Positions 29,270-40,771 of a DNA stretch of 64,000 nt are shown one piece after another. Numbering within the stretch: position 1 is the stretch's first letter; the number at the start of each line of letters is the position of its first letter. This DNA comes from Diprion similis (Eukaryota; Arthropoda; Insecta; Hymenoptera; Diprionidae). The position numbers were made by a program, and so were the translations under genes. The notes under the pieces were generated by a model. That model was not told where the DNA came from. It saw only the letters and a program-made list of their open reading frames with translations, and did no database searches. Location of the stretch: assembly GCF_021155765.1 (NCBI RefSeq), contig NC_060112.1:21886001-21950000 (forward strand), written 5' to 3'.

Positions 29270-29284
29270 CCGCTAGGTGGCGTC
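29270..29284 (+). promoter_or_regulatory. CTCF-like motif 1
   Basis: CCGCTAGGTGGCGTC matches the core CTCF consensus (CCRSYAGRKGGCRSY) at all positions but the fourteenth. CTCF is an insulator and loop-anchor protein present in insects. The motif points in the plus direction, downstream of the candidate first exon of exchanger B. Confidence 0.45.
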
Positions 29285-30730
29285 TGGTTCCCGGAGGCGC
29301 GTTGCTTCGTCTACAAGAACGCGTTTATTCCGCAAACTTAAAAACGAAAATTACCCTCAAGCCACTATCGAGGGTAATTGATACTCGGTCGGAATAATTG
29401 CGCATCGCAGTGAGCGGACCTGAGAAGATTGCGACTTTAAACGAGCGTTCTCGTGTTCCTACCGATTATGGAGCTGGTCACGCGGCACTTCGCACGGCTA
29501 AATCGTGTCGTAGATGGTTTAGCTTTAGGCCTGAGCTGTACCTACGTTCGTACTCAATCTAGTCTCCTTTAATCGCGCTCCAAGCAACGGCTGCCAAGAG
29601 AGCTACACTTTGCGGTCGAGATGCTGAGGGAATAAATCCTTCTCAGGGCCTCTCGGAGCTTCTCCTTAAGCCTTGAGCTGGCATTCGACGGAGGTGGACG
29701 AGATTGGTTATTTTCGTTATCAGACGATAACGACCTATTCACAGCCTAATGCTTAACGGGGCATTACGTAAAACGGTGATATTTTACGGCTCTCCGCGGT
29801 GATGGGAGTGGTGCATCCGGAACATGGACCCGACTGGCCGTTAACAATATTATAATTACTTAGCGAACTACCGATCCTCGCCGACAGTTTCCGATGAAAC
29901 GTTAACAATCTATGGCTCGCTGAGTACTACGATAAAATTAAAATGGTACCAGCCGTACCGTATAATCGTGAATGTACTCTGCGAATTGGGTCAATTGTAC
30001 AGGCAACCTGGATTTTTTAGTATTAACGCGCTTTCTCTTACCTACCTGTACGGGATGAAAATTCTCAGACTTTTTATCAATCCAACGTAAGAATTATGCC
30101 TTGCATGACGTCTGCGACAGAATTGTATTAGCAAGGTGTGGACCTTTACAAGTCATTTCAAGTTCATAATCCTAGGGTTCGACAGGAAAAATTCAGATGG
30201 CGTCAAAGAGCGACGACTTAGGACGAAAATATAGTTTATAACTGCCAACGTATGATGTAAAAAATGTCAAAGTATTGTAGAGACGTTAGATTCCACATGC
30301 TGCCCTGCGATCCAAGGAATCATGGTCTAAATTATCGTCAATTTCAGACTTTTGATAATATTCTCACGCGACAGAGCTGAGGTGTTAAATGCGATTCGCA
30401 CTAGCCGAGCTCCACACTATATATTGTACATGTAATTGATACGATAAGTTAATGAGATAACCAATAATGATAACGGGATCAAACGGCTCGACCGTTCGTA
30501 AGCACGCATTAGTGATTGTGGCAGGCTGTTCTGTTCACTTGTGATAATATCTTCTTCGTGTAATGGCCCGTTGCGAAAATTTCTGTGCAGTTATTTGGAG
30601 CATGAAATACTTATACGCAATTTCGCCTCAATTTCACTCAATTGTCGAATATACACGTGTTTGTACAAGCCGTGATGTGCACCACGCGATCACTTGAATT
30701 TGAAATATACCGTGTCAAGGTCGTGATCTC

Positions 30731-30964
30731 GTGTTAATGCAGGTTTCGTTTCACCGGAAAATTTTTACTCCACAAATGGCCGACGACGAAAAAATATCTA
30801 AAGTAATCCAGGCAACAAATATTATTCAACAATATTCCTTGGGAGGCAAAGTTGCTGCGACTTATGTCTCTTGTTTTTCTACACAATCACAATATTTACC
30901 AATCGAACCAACCGATCTTGACAATTTTATAGCCATGCACCATATGTCAGGCTGTGATTCATAA
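30731..30964 (+). pseudogene. Possible transposon-related ORF relic
   Basis: An open frame of 77 codons ends in PTDLDNFIAMHHMSGCDS followed by a stop. The end resembles the (H)AMTGCDT/SGCDS motif common in repeat-derived ORFs of animal genomes. This is a recollection of a pattern, not a search result. There is no clear ATG context, no flanking repeat and no splice partner in the right phase. It lies in the putative first intron or promoter region of exchanger B. It may be chance. Confidence 0.2.
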
Positions 30965-31080
30965 TATTATATGCATTATACATGTATGTACAATGGATGT
31001 GAACAACAATTTTTATTCCATGATTATTCGATACAGCCTCGCAATGTCAAGGAGTAAAATTTTTCTCGGTTAATTTAAAG

Positions 31081-34000
31081 GTATCAATTGCACACCACCC
31101 GCAATCGAAGACTTCCCTTACGACCTCTTCAACGAGAAGCAACGCCAAGATGGTGCTGTGGTTGTTCACGTCATCGTCTCCCTGTACCTTTTCATCGCCT
31201 TAGCAGTAGTATGCGACAAGTTTTTTGTACCCGCAGTAGAAAAAATATGTCACGGTAAGCAAACGCTTATATACATATATATATATACGTTTTTTCGGCG
31301 CGGATCGTCATTGAACGATAAAGCCTTTGTCCGGTACTAAGATAACCCAATTTTAACTCAACAATAGAAAACGGAAGTCAGCGAAGACTGTCGGTAATTT
31401 CATAAATTGAAATTATTTTTATATGGACATATCTCCTCTCTTTTAACGTTTTATCCACCTAGTGTGACACAAATTTTCAAAGCAAACCTCGTACAGTCCA
31501 TATAACCGTGGGTTACTCGTTTTCGTGCATGAATTTTGGTCAAATTTGGTACGTGCAAAAAGTAGCATCAAATTTCTTCAAATAACTTCTACAAAGCTGC
31601 GTTTTGTTCATTTTTTTTCTTAGTACCAAATAAAATTGATACTTTCAAATCGTAAGAGTGTAATAAAAAAGCGACGAGGTTTATTATTATGAACAGTATT
31701 GAATACAAACTTCTATCAAGAATCTTCTGTAATCAGGGTAGTAATTTTTTCTTCTCTTAACTATCAATTGAAATCGCTCGAAATCATTGATGAAATTTTA
31801 TTTTTTTCCTTCGAATTTCGAAGAATTAATTTTTGAGATAACAGTGACACAATTTTACAATTCATTCAAAAACTTTGTCAGAAGTTACAAGTACGAGCTA
31901 CTGGATCTGTTTGCGAAATTGTATCGCAAGCGTCCACCCACCAATTGCATGTCGGAATTATTGTTCCAGCACTTTCGATGTCGAAAGACGTTGCCGGCGC
32001 GACGTTCATGGCAGCGGCGACATCTGCCCCGGAGCTTTTCGTGAACGCTATCGGAACCTTCATCACTGAGGGTGACATTGGCGTTGGAACCATTGTAGGG
32101 TCGGCCGTTTTCAATATCCTTGCGGTTCCAGCTTGTTGTGGGATCGGAGCTGGAATGGTGGGTATAACGTGCCTCGTACCAATCCCCCCCCCCCCCCCCC
32201 TCACCCTCACCCTTACCCCAAATACCCCATCCTTCATCCCTTATCCGTCGATCCGCATTCCCCGTACACCTTCCCTACCTTTCCGCTACCATCGATCTAA
32301 GAGTTCCCCCTATAATTTCATTTCGCTTTACAACAAGTTCGGGATGTCATTCGACATTTCAGTTTCTCCGAGTCTTTCGAACATGGCTTACTGCTGAAAA
32401 GTGCGGGAACATAAAGGAAACATCCGATGTAATCTACGAGCTATTTTTCAGGTCGTTCCTTTGGACTGGTGGCCAGTGAGCAGAGACTGTCTCGCCTACG
32501 GTGTCACTGTGGCGATCTTGATCTGCATAATCCACGATGAAAGGGTCGAGTGGTACGAAGCTTTGACGCTGGTCCTCCTCTACATCGTCTACATCGCTGT
32601 AATGTACTGGGACAAGTCGTTCCAACGTTGTGCCAGGTTTCGTACGAAGAACAGTCAGCTCTCGTCCGAGGACAGTCACATACCTACAGGTGAGATGATT
32701 GCGCGACAATTTCATCAGCGACTTAACTTTGAAAAGAGAGCATCCTGCAGTCGTCCAAGGTTCACGAGGCGTCTAGGACCTTGGGCACAAGGGACCCGGA
32801 ATCAATTGGCGGATGAAACTTGCACTGTTGTTGGATATGAAGGAGGAAAGAGGTGTGTAGGTACGTTAACTTGGTCAAATTCAATTTGTCCCCAGGAGAT
32901 GCCGGCGAGCTTCACTTATCAAGACCGGATAAACTTCAACCGCCAGGAGACCGTGGAGAACAAATTGCGACGATCGAAGTCCCCCTTCAGAACGGAGGAA
33001 CTAAAACACAGGAAGAGAACATTGAACCGGGTGAGTGAGGCCAATCCCACCTGACAGCGAACCTTGCGCCTGAAATTTTTTCATTTTTAGAGACAATCGA
33101 AATTCATCGACAATGGGTGAACCGAGGTCACGCAGGGTATCACACACAAAGATTGGAGACCGGTCATTAGCCCATATATAGCCGATCTAACGAACATAAT
33201 ACGGCTGAACGATTCTGGTCGTTTGATCGCACCACGTTGTAATTCGGAATTTGGATTCACAGACCAGAACCGCGTTCGATTTTTTACAGAATACGAATAC
33301 GAACTGCTCGTTTGGCCGGCACGTGGTGGCTGGATAAGAAAGACTGCTTGGATTCTGACGTGGCCCATACATCTGGTCTTCATGTGCACCATACCCGATT
33401 GCGAGAAACCCAGGTTCAAAAACTGGTTCCCGATTACCTTTCTCATGTGCATCATATGGATAGGATCACTGAGCTACGTCGTGGCATGGATGATTACGAT
33501 AATAGGTGATTATATATGGAAAAATATAGCGAATATGAAAAGTGGTGGCGTGATTGGCGTATTTAAGGTATTCCTGGCACAAACCCGAATATTTGAAAAT
33601 TCACCGATTTTTGTCTGTAATAAAGTACAAACACATGCCATTGAGACAGTCCACAGAAAAATTTTAAGTTTTCAAAATTTAAAATTGCAACTTTAAAAAT
33701 CGTCAATTTTATACAGTATTTTATGACGCTGACACGCGGTCACAATTTTATCAAACAATTTATAATTAACTGAATAATTCAAGATGTCTGATACAAATTG
33801 CCCTACGCGTATAAAAAATACTGAAAAATCCATAAGAACGATAAAAACTGGGGGTCACCAAATGTTTAAGAAAACTAATAACGATAAAACTTGAAAAACT
33901 GTCAGAAGAGAAAGAATTTTTGTAACCGCAACTTGTCAACGGTTATGTTTGATAGCACAGTTCACGAGAGATGATTGATTCCAGTTTGTCGTTAGATAGA

Positions 34001-34770
34001 ATAATTAATTAAAACTCATTTTTATCAAGAGCCAGTCTAATTTGGTAACCATCGAGAATGGTTTTAGCCTACTTACGGGCCTGCAAAATACTACCCTCCG
34101 TTTAAAGATCACCTTAACCAACCCCATTTAATCCTCCAACCATACAATTTGTCATCCGTCCAGGGGACACGCTAAAAATACCGGATTCGGTGATGGGCAT
34201 TACCTTCCTGGCGGCAGGAACCAGCGTTCCGGAAGCGGTATCCAGCGTGATCGTCGCTAAGCAAGGTAGTAATCCGTTGTTCCAATGCATGGAACAAACC
34301 TGTATGAATGTGTATGTGCTGTAGGTGAGACTAAATTGAGCCTCCCTAGAACAGGTATACGTACGTAAGCGAGAAAAAGAGGGTTCTGGTTCTCAGTTTT
34401 AACTAAAGTTTCGTGTAAACCTGCAGGACACGGCTCGATGGGAATCAGCAACTCAATAGGATCGAACACCTTCGACATTCTGCTATGCCTGGGCTTGCCA
34501 TGGCTGATAAAGTCCTCCTTTTCGCCGACGCAGCCGGGCAAGCATTACATCAGCATAAACTCCGGCGGGCTTGAGTACAGCGCAATTTCACTACTCTCGA
34601 CACTGATGCTCCTCTACATAGCGTTCGCCTCCAACAAATTTCAGCTCGACCGGAAGGTGGGTCGAGCCTGCCTCTGCATGTACGCGGTCTTTCTGATCTT
34701 GGCATCCCTTATCGAGCTCAACGTCTTCTTCAGGGTGAACCTCCCCACCTGCCAGAGGACGGTCAATTGA
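31081..34770 (+). CDS. Potassium-dependent Na+/Ca2+ exchanger B (SLC24 family), 5' end unresolved
   Basis: Calcium-exporting antiporter paralogous to exchangers A and C. Seven exons are firm: 31081-31254, 31970-32157, 32452-32689, 32896-33030, 33290-33505, 34164-34265, 34427-34770; all junction phases agree. They encode about 465 residues. Exon 1 of this set starts with the glycosylation sequon NCT and holds [14 protein letters not shown] and a helix ending in [10 protein letters not shown]. The alpha-1 repeat is [16 protein letters not shown] with [21 protein letters not shown] follows. The loop exon at 32896 is polar and unrelated to the loops of A and C. The alpha-2 repeat has [17 protein letters not shown] and [19 protein letters not shown]. 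It ends [11 protein letters not shown]. Compared with A, the intron inside VYIAVMY is missing. It needs an upstream phase-1 exon with a signal peptide; the exon at 28864 is the best candidate. Confidence 0.92.
32184..32200. repeat. Poly-C run of 17 bases
   Basis: Seventeen C in a row inside the exchanger B intron that follows the alpha-1 exon, followed by CACCCT-type sequence. Intronic simple sequence. Confidence 0.93.
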
Positions 34771-34821
34771 TCGCCATTTTCTATCTTACACCCGTCGATC
34801 AACTTCATTTTCATAACATAG

Positions 34822-34825
<4 letters not shown>

Positions 34826-34859
<34 letters not shown>

Positions 34860-34876
34860 ATTAATATTAATATTAT
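34826..34876. repeat. (TTA)n then (TTAATA)n microsatellite
   Basis: About eleven TTA units and a short TTAATA extension, 55 bases after the exchanger B stop codon, so probably in its 3' UTR. Confidence 0.88.
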
Positions 34877-35065
34877 TGTTGTTGTATTATTTTCGTAAGT
34901 TTACGCAACCAAGCTTACGGGAGAAACACGTTTTAAGTGGAGGTGCTTATTATTGACTACATGAGATTTTTTTGTGTGTACAGTTTTAATGTTACGTAAA
35001 CGAGGTATATTAAACAAACAAAAACAAAAGAATGACGGAGGTTGAAAGAAAAAAAAAAAAAATAA

Positions 35066-35088
35066 CAAACAAACAAACAAACAAACAA
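35066..35088. repeat. (CAAA)n microsatellite
   Basis: Five to six CAAA units in the 3' flank of exchanger B, preceded by an A run. Confidence 0.85.
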
Positions 35089-36001
35089 GAAGACAAAAAA
35101 CTACACAACAACAAAATAGAAAAACAGAGCATTTTATACGTTTGTCATGTAGCGTAATATCGAGTGTAGATCTATTGCATTATATTAAATTATAACACTT
35201 TATATATATTTAGTCATATATGTATATATATGTATATATGTGTGTGTGTATATATATATATACATGTATATGTATGTATGAATTCTTTACTTTAGAATGG
35301 AGATGAAAAAATTGAGTAAGAGAAAGAAAACAAAATTGAATCCTTATGCTTTTCTTCTATTCGGAAGAGTTGTTCGACCGCAAGTTCGGGGGGATTAAAA
35401 TCACATCGTTTCACTCGCCCGAATTTCAAACTATATTCCTTCTTCACATATGGTAAAGTGGTCGACTTCTTTTCCTCCTCGTTCTTCCTCTTCCTCATCC
35501 CGAAGGACGAAAAGATATAGATAAGACAGCGTAACTTTGCCAAGGAACAAGAAGCGTGCTGTTTGGAGAAAGAGAGAGGGTATGAAAGAGCGAGATGGAA
35601 ATCCAATAACGTGGATTCGTACGCCTCCAGGATTCGGAGTGTACGAGTATATGTAACTTATATTCTGGGCAAACTGCAAAGTTAGACCATCAGAGAATGC
35701 AAAAGTTTCGCGTCATTTGCCAAACGTATATACAAGCCTAACAAAAGTTCTGGATAAGCCTGCAGCTGTTCATTTTCATAATACTTTCTTGTAACAGTCA
35801 AATAATCGTTTGTTTATTGTTCAAGAATTTGGCAGCTTTTTTCTACACGTTTCAGAGCATCAACCGGAGAGATTATACGCTTGTTGCAAAATTATGTAAA
35901 AGCTGCGGGTTGAATAATTAACGAGAGTGACTCGACGTTTCGAATTTGTATCAAGCGTTCGAAATTCAGTGAAAAGTCGATACGGGCTTTTTGGAGTGAA
36001 A

Positions 36002-36020
36002 AATAAATTGCGCGAATAAA
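36002..36020 (+). terminator. Candidate polyadenylation signals of exchanger B
   Basis: Two AATAAA hexamers 13 bases apart (36002 and 36015), the first clear plus-strand matches after the stop at 34770. They would imply a 3' UTR of about 1.25 kb. Confidence 0.3.
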
Positions 36021-36783
36021 TTATGTAGTTTATAATAAATGGAATTCACTTTGTGTAAGAATTTATAGTTCTTCTTTGTATTCAGTTCTGTCTTAATTTT
36101 CAAATCATACGGTGTATTGGAGATGTACAGCTGTGTTAAGAAAGATTCTCTTTTAAGGGCGAAATCTGTTTCACGTCCGTCCGGATCTGGGACAAGAAAT
36201 ACTTTGTTTTATTTAGTTACAAGGAGCGTGGCTCTGCAACCTATGTTACGTTTCTGCACGGAAAACAAGAAAACTAGAAGAACCGACGGTCGCCCCTTGG
36301 AATTCCTTCGTTCATTCAATTTCTCTGGCGTCAGTTTGTCTGGAAGCTACTTCTCCTGGCGCGGGACGAGCCATTACGAAGGAAGCGAGAGAGAGAAATT
36401 TGGTTAAAGCGGAAGGGTGAAACAGGGGAAATAGAAAAAACAAATAGTCGACGATGGATAGTTATGAAGGTCGAAATTACAATACCAAATCGGTATACGC
36501 GTTTGACGACGACTTCCAGATTTACCATACTTAGAATTGACATTAAAGAACTATAATATTCCAAAATTCCATGGTGTTAAGACTGAGGCTAATTTGAATA
36601 ATTAATAAACTGTTTAAAATGAAAAACATAACTGCAACGGAAAAAATAGTTACAAAATCACCATAATGAATTGAAAGAAAATGTTAACCGACGGTGTTTC
36701 TTGTAGTTGTAAATCATTGTATATTAAAATTTCTATACTTTTACAAATGCGGTGTTAAATGCAATACCGAAAATATTTTATAG

Positions 36784-36884
36784 AAGTCCACACCATTTTG
36801 GTATTGATTTTAAAACCACTTGGCTTTAAGAGTCGAACGATTTACAACAATAATGTTCAATTTTATACTCAACGGTGTGGACTT
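36784..36884. repeat. Inverted repeat with ACACC core
   Basis: AAGTCCACACC at 36784-36794 and its exact reverse complement at 36874-36884 flank 79 bases. More ACACCG/CGGTGT cores occur at about 36690, 36751, 36891 and 37076. The layout resembles a small decayed non-autonomous element, but no target-site duplication was found. Confidence 0.4.
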
Positions 36885-37238
36885 TTATTGACACCGTGAA
36901 TTTTATAACAGTGTACACCTGGATTCCACCTACGAGAATAAAGTGTGCAACATAAAATAGGGTCACCAGGATTTTAATAACGCGAGTCTTTGCCAAATGG
37001 GACAGCTCGGCGTTGCTTCTTCAAACCGGGTCGATATACTAGACGCATCTTTTCACCAAGAAGCCCTACACTCGACACCGTTTAAATACAGGAATTAAAT
37101 CGTAAATTTGTTCGGTGGGTAGTTAAAAAATTCTGTGTAAAGTTGAACGTTGAAAGTGCAGAAATTAAAGAAATAGACATCAACGTTCCCGAGTCGAGAC
37201 TCGGGCGTATTTTCGCGAATTCTCAAGAGAACGCGAGC

Positions 37239-37548
37239 ATGAAAAGCTCGGCGTTAAATCTTTTCCTCGTGCAAATGGTAGAGAGAAATCCAGGCGGAGA
37301 GAGTGATGTAATCCGGAGCCGGTAAGAATTCCGTCCTCTTTTTACAAATCATAAATCCCGCGTTGATAAATGAAATGATCAATTTTTATCTCGTCATTTC
37401 CTCAGGCTCTCTCGCTTTCCTCTCATTTTCTTCGTCATCTTTGTTGCAAACTTTGCTGCCGTCCGCTTCCACCTCTTCCCTCCCCTCGCGCCTTATTTCC
37501 GTTCAATTGATCATCTCGCGACGACTTGCAAACTTGCAGATTACGCAG
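37239..37548 (+). CDS. Weakly supported two-exon ORF with hydrophobic segment
   Basis: Exon 37239-37321 (ATG, MKSSALNLFLVQMVERN...) ends at a strong donor (CG then GTAAGA). Exon 37406-37548 starts after CCTCAG and ends at a strong donor (G then GTGAGT). The phases match and the joined frame is open, with the hydrophobic run FPLIFFVIFVANFAAV. No downstream phase-1 acceptor exon was recognised. The second exon is C/T-rich, so openness is partly expected by chance. It could equally be an untranslated leader of Hyperkinetic. Confidence 0.2.
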
Positions 37549-38682
37549 GTGAGTATAATCTATAGGCAAGAGGATTTGAAGTGGCGCTTCGCAGCAGCGA
37601 TTTAAATGAATCCGGAAATTGAACAATGAAAACGAGTTTCCGTCAATCAATCGGAAAGTCATCAGGCAAATTATGTCCTTCGTAATTTCATTTCTCTGCG
37701 TCCACCTCGCCTATCGGGTGTCTTCTGTAAAACTAACTCGACGTTCGTCGCCTGCAACGGATAGGCAACCGAAGCAGCCACGTTTTGTATCACTACATGT
37801 TCAAATTGGCATATTCAATCATATTCATGCTTTCACTGGGTGTCGAGTTTCACAGATAACTCCCTGTAGGTATTACAGTTCCGCAGTCTCGTCGATCCTC
37901 ATCCCACCGTCCAACGTCACGGCCATATTGCCCCACATTTTCTCTCGGGCACGTAGCCGCCCCTCCAGCTGCGTGCATGGCAATGAAATTTTAAGCTCGT
38001 CAGGTCGAACATGAAAATGCGGGGATGCGGCAGACCGACGACATCATAAAACGAATTTGTTGGTCTTGAGTGTCTCCAAAAGTGTTTTTCTGCTGGGTCG
38101 TAGAGTCTGATTCTCGGCTGAATTTCCCCCTCATAGTCAGTCGCAGTGGTTGCCTTCTGACCCATTGAATGTCGAACAATCGTTCAAAAGTTATGCTCAT
38201 CGAGGAATCGTTTTTTTAGAACTATGTTAAAACCATCCAAAGTTGCTCTGAATTTCGGGGACAGAATTAGTCGCATCACGTAATAAATGCAAATTCAAAC
38301 GGCTGGCAGAAGAGCTAAGAAACAGAGAAAGAAGGAAAAATATAAGGCTACGTGAAGACTCTAGACAAGCCTATTTCTGATTGACCTGGAATTTGGCCAA
38401 CCTAGTTCGGGGGCGGTAAGGAGAACCCGGAACACTCTTGACTCACCGACTAATGGTTGGACAGCTGATGACAGTCTAGCAACAATGCAAGATGTCTACT
38501 GAGTTATTAACGTAACCCAGAAAATGATATTGGCAAAGATGTATGCAGATACGTGATTCACAGCCTGCCTCTGGCTTCCGAGTCATGTTTCAACTATAGA
38601 AAGTGTAACATTTTTTACCATTGTTTCATTATTGCCGTACAACAGCCGCTACACGTTACTACAGCTAAAGTGCAGCGGGTCG

Positions 38683-38698
38683 TCACTAGATGGCGCTG
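38683..38698 (+). promoter_or_regulatory. CTCF-like motif 2
   Basis: TCACTAGATGGCGCTG matches the CTCF core consensus at nearly every position (only the first base differs). It has the same orientation as the motif at 29270, and the two bracket the firm exons of exchanger B. It sits between exchanger B and the Hyperkinetic gene, a natural place for an insulator. Confidence 0.5.
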
Positions 38699-38869
38699 AG
38701 CGCGAGGCGCTCTCGTGAGAAAAGGAATTACGAAGACGAGGAGGTTAAATGATATAATCAATCGATAAATCGTGCAAATCCTATTGAACGTCCGTAAAAA
38801 ACGTTGTATTTGTTATTTTTTTGCTTCTGTTTCCTCGTTTTTTCTCCATCGCGTAAACATTCGTCGACT

Positions 38870-39440
38870 TCCTGTGATTTGTGCGAAGCAAAAGGACAAA
38901 GGGAAAATTGGGAATAGGCCCAGTGCTCGGTTGCACGGAAGCTGACAGCAAATTCAGGTCCGCATTGCGGTGCTGCCGTACGATCGTCGGCTCGCCCAAC
39001 CACCTTCGCCTGCCTTCCACCTTCCACCTTCTCACCTACACCCAGCGGACCGACCCGACGGTTTCCGTGCGGCTGCGAGGGTGGAACGGCGTGTGTTCCA
39101 CAGGCAAAATACAGGCGTATGAGGCCGAAATGCTGAGGGTGTGAGTGTATAGCGTGCATAGATGGTACAGTTGCACGTACATGTGGGTGATGACATATGT
39201 ATATATATATATGTGTGTGTGTGTTTGTAAATGTGTATATATGTGTGTATATATATATATATTCTTCGAGTCGATCCGTGCGCCGTAGACTGTCGGTCGT
39301 CATGCGCTGGGTCACGTGATCCCTCCCGCCTTTCCTGCACCCCCGCCTATCCAGGCAGACGCAACCCTTAGCGGGGGCGATTGCCGGCGCAGTGTTGCCT
39401 ACCGCGCAAGGGACACAACACTAGCCGTTAAAAAATATTT
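38870..39440 (+). promoter_or_regulatory. GC-rich patch, possible Hyperkinetic promoter or leader
   Basis: This stretch stands out for its GC content within AT-rich flanks, with CpG-containing sequence at 38.93-39.07 kb and 39.30-39.42 kb, interrupted by a TA/TG microsatellite. It lies 1.3 kb upstream of the Hyperkinetic start codon. No TATA or initiator motif was confidently placed. ORFs across it on both strands mirror each other and have no motifs. Confidence 0.3.
39190..39262. repeat. (TA)n/(TG)n microsatellite
   Basis: Alternating TATATA and TGTGTG blocks, splitting the GC-rich patch upstream of Hyperkinetic. It generates false Tyr-Ile-Thr-His ORFs on the minus strand. Confidence 0.85.
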
Positions 39441-39516
39441 TTACTAAACTTTTCGTTTAAAATTTGTGTGTGTTTTTTTCTAAACCCATTATCGCAATTA
39501 TTGCATCTTATATAAC

Positions 39517-39570
39517 GAAGAAGAAGATAAAGAAGAAGAAGAAGAAGAAGAGGAATAAGAAGAGGAAGAA
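39517..39570. repeat. (GAA)n microsatellite
   Basis: Imperfect GAA/GAG purine tract of about 18 triplets followed by A-rich DNA. Long GAA tracts can form triplexes. Confidence 0.88.
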
Positions 39571-40771
39571 AAAATAATAAATAATAATATAATATCGTTA
39601 AAATAACTTATTTAACTACGTTATTTAAACTCTATCCCGCATATATGTATATATATATGTATATGTATACATATGTATGTATTTATGTGTTTATATATAT
39701 ACATGTATGTTATATATAATATAATATCATACGAATCATTGCTAGCGTGTACGATTAATAATAATATATTGTAAAAATTGTTAAACAATACATAAAATTG
39801 AAAGAAAAAGAAAAAGAAAAAGAAAAAAAGAAACAACAACATCAACAACAACAACAAGAAACGGAAGAAGGATAAGAGGATATAAAATAAAAAGACGAAA
39901 GGAAAAATAGCACATGACACACGTGTCGTGTGTATGCATGTACATGTGACATACATGTATGTGCTCTCATACCTATCTTACGTTGGTGCAGTATCGTCGC
40001 TGCTCGTAGGTGTATCTACACCGTTAAAAACCCGCGGGGCGTATTAATAGTGAGACTCGAATGAAATCGTGTCACATATCTAGGCTCATATCGACCATTC
40101 GTTGCAAATAGTTTAATTCATATAACTCTTAAGGTTCGTATATAAATACAGAATATATATATATATGTACCATGATAATATTATAGTTGCTAAGGAGAGT
40201 TTTCTTATATGCGGTGCCTAAAATGATTCAATAAACTAGTGCCTAAATCGTACGTGCAATACATTAATTAATTCGTTCGCTTAAATCATTCTCGATACAA
40301 CTATACATAGATATACGACAAGTATATTATACATATAGATGCATACATTATTTTAGTGCTGACATAGTACCTAAGCCTTAAAGATTTACGTTATAAAGAT
40401 TCAGATTTTAAAATCATAATAATAATAAGAATAATGATAATAATAATAGACGTAATCAATGCTCGTAACTATTAGCTTCAAAGATTCCAATGAATTATTT
40501 ATTAATATTGATAAGTGCGGAGTGCAGTTGATAAGTCGGTAAAATTGGTTCATAATACATAGTAATAATTTAAAAATCTCTATAAAAATAAAAATTATCA
40601 TATTATAACATGAGATGATAAATTGAAAAAAGCTGCGTGTCCACCATTTACATCGATATATAGTTATTACTATATAATATATAAAATTCGAATTTTGCTG
40701 AAAAGCAATTAAAAATTATTGTGAGAGAGATAGAAGGTTCTAATAAAATTGAAAAATCATTAAATACAACA

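Larger units (their letters stand above)
34771..38682. other. 3' flank of exchanger B and intergenic DNA
   Basis: Simple repeats occur up to 35.3 kb. Unsupported ORFs lie on both strands at 35.3-36.6 kb, and a cluster of ACACCG cores in both orientations at 36.69-37.08 kb. A weak two-exon ORF at 37.24-37.55 kb is listed on its own. I see no further gene. Confidence 0.45.

Noticed and set aside
38758-39340. Overlapping minus-strand ORFs of up to 185 codons
   Set aside because: They run through a TA/TG microsatellite (Tyr-Ile-Thr-His repeats) and are mirrored by plus-strand ORFs; no family features.
39621-39956. 111-codon minus-strand ORF
   Set aside because: Composed of translated simple repeats (poly-Phe, Tyr-Ile); no biological signal.
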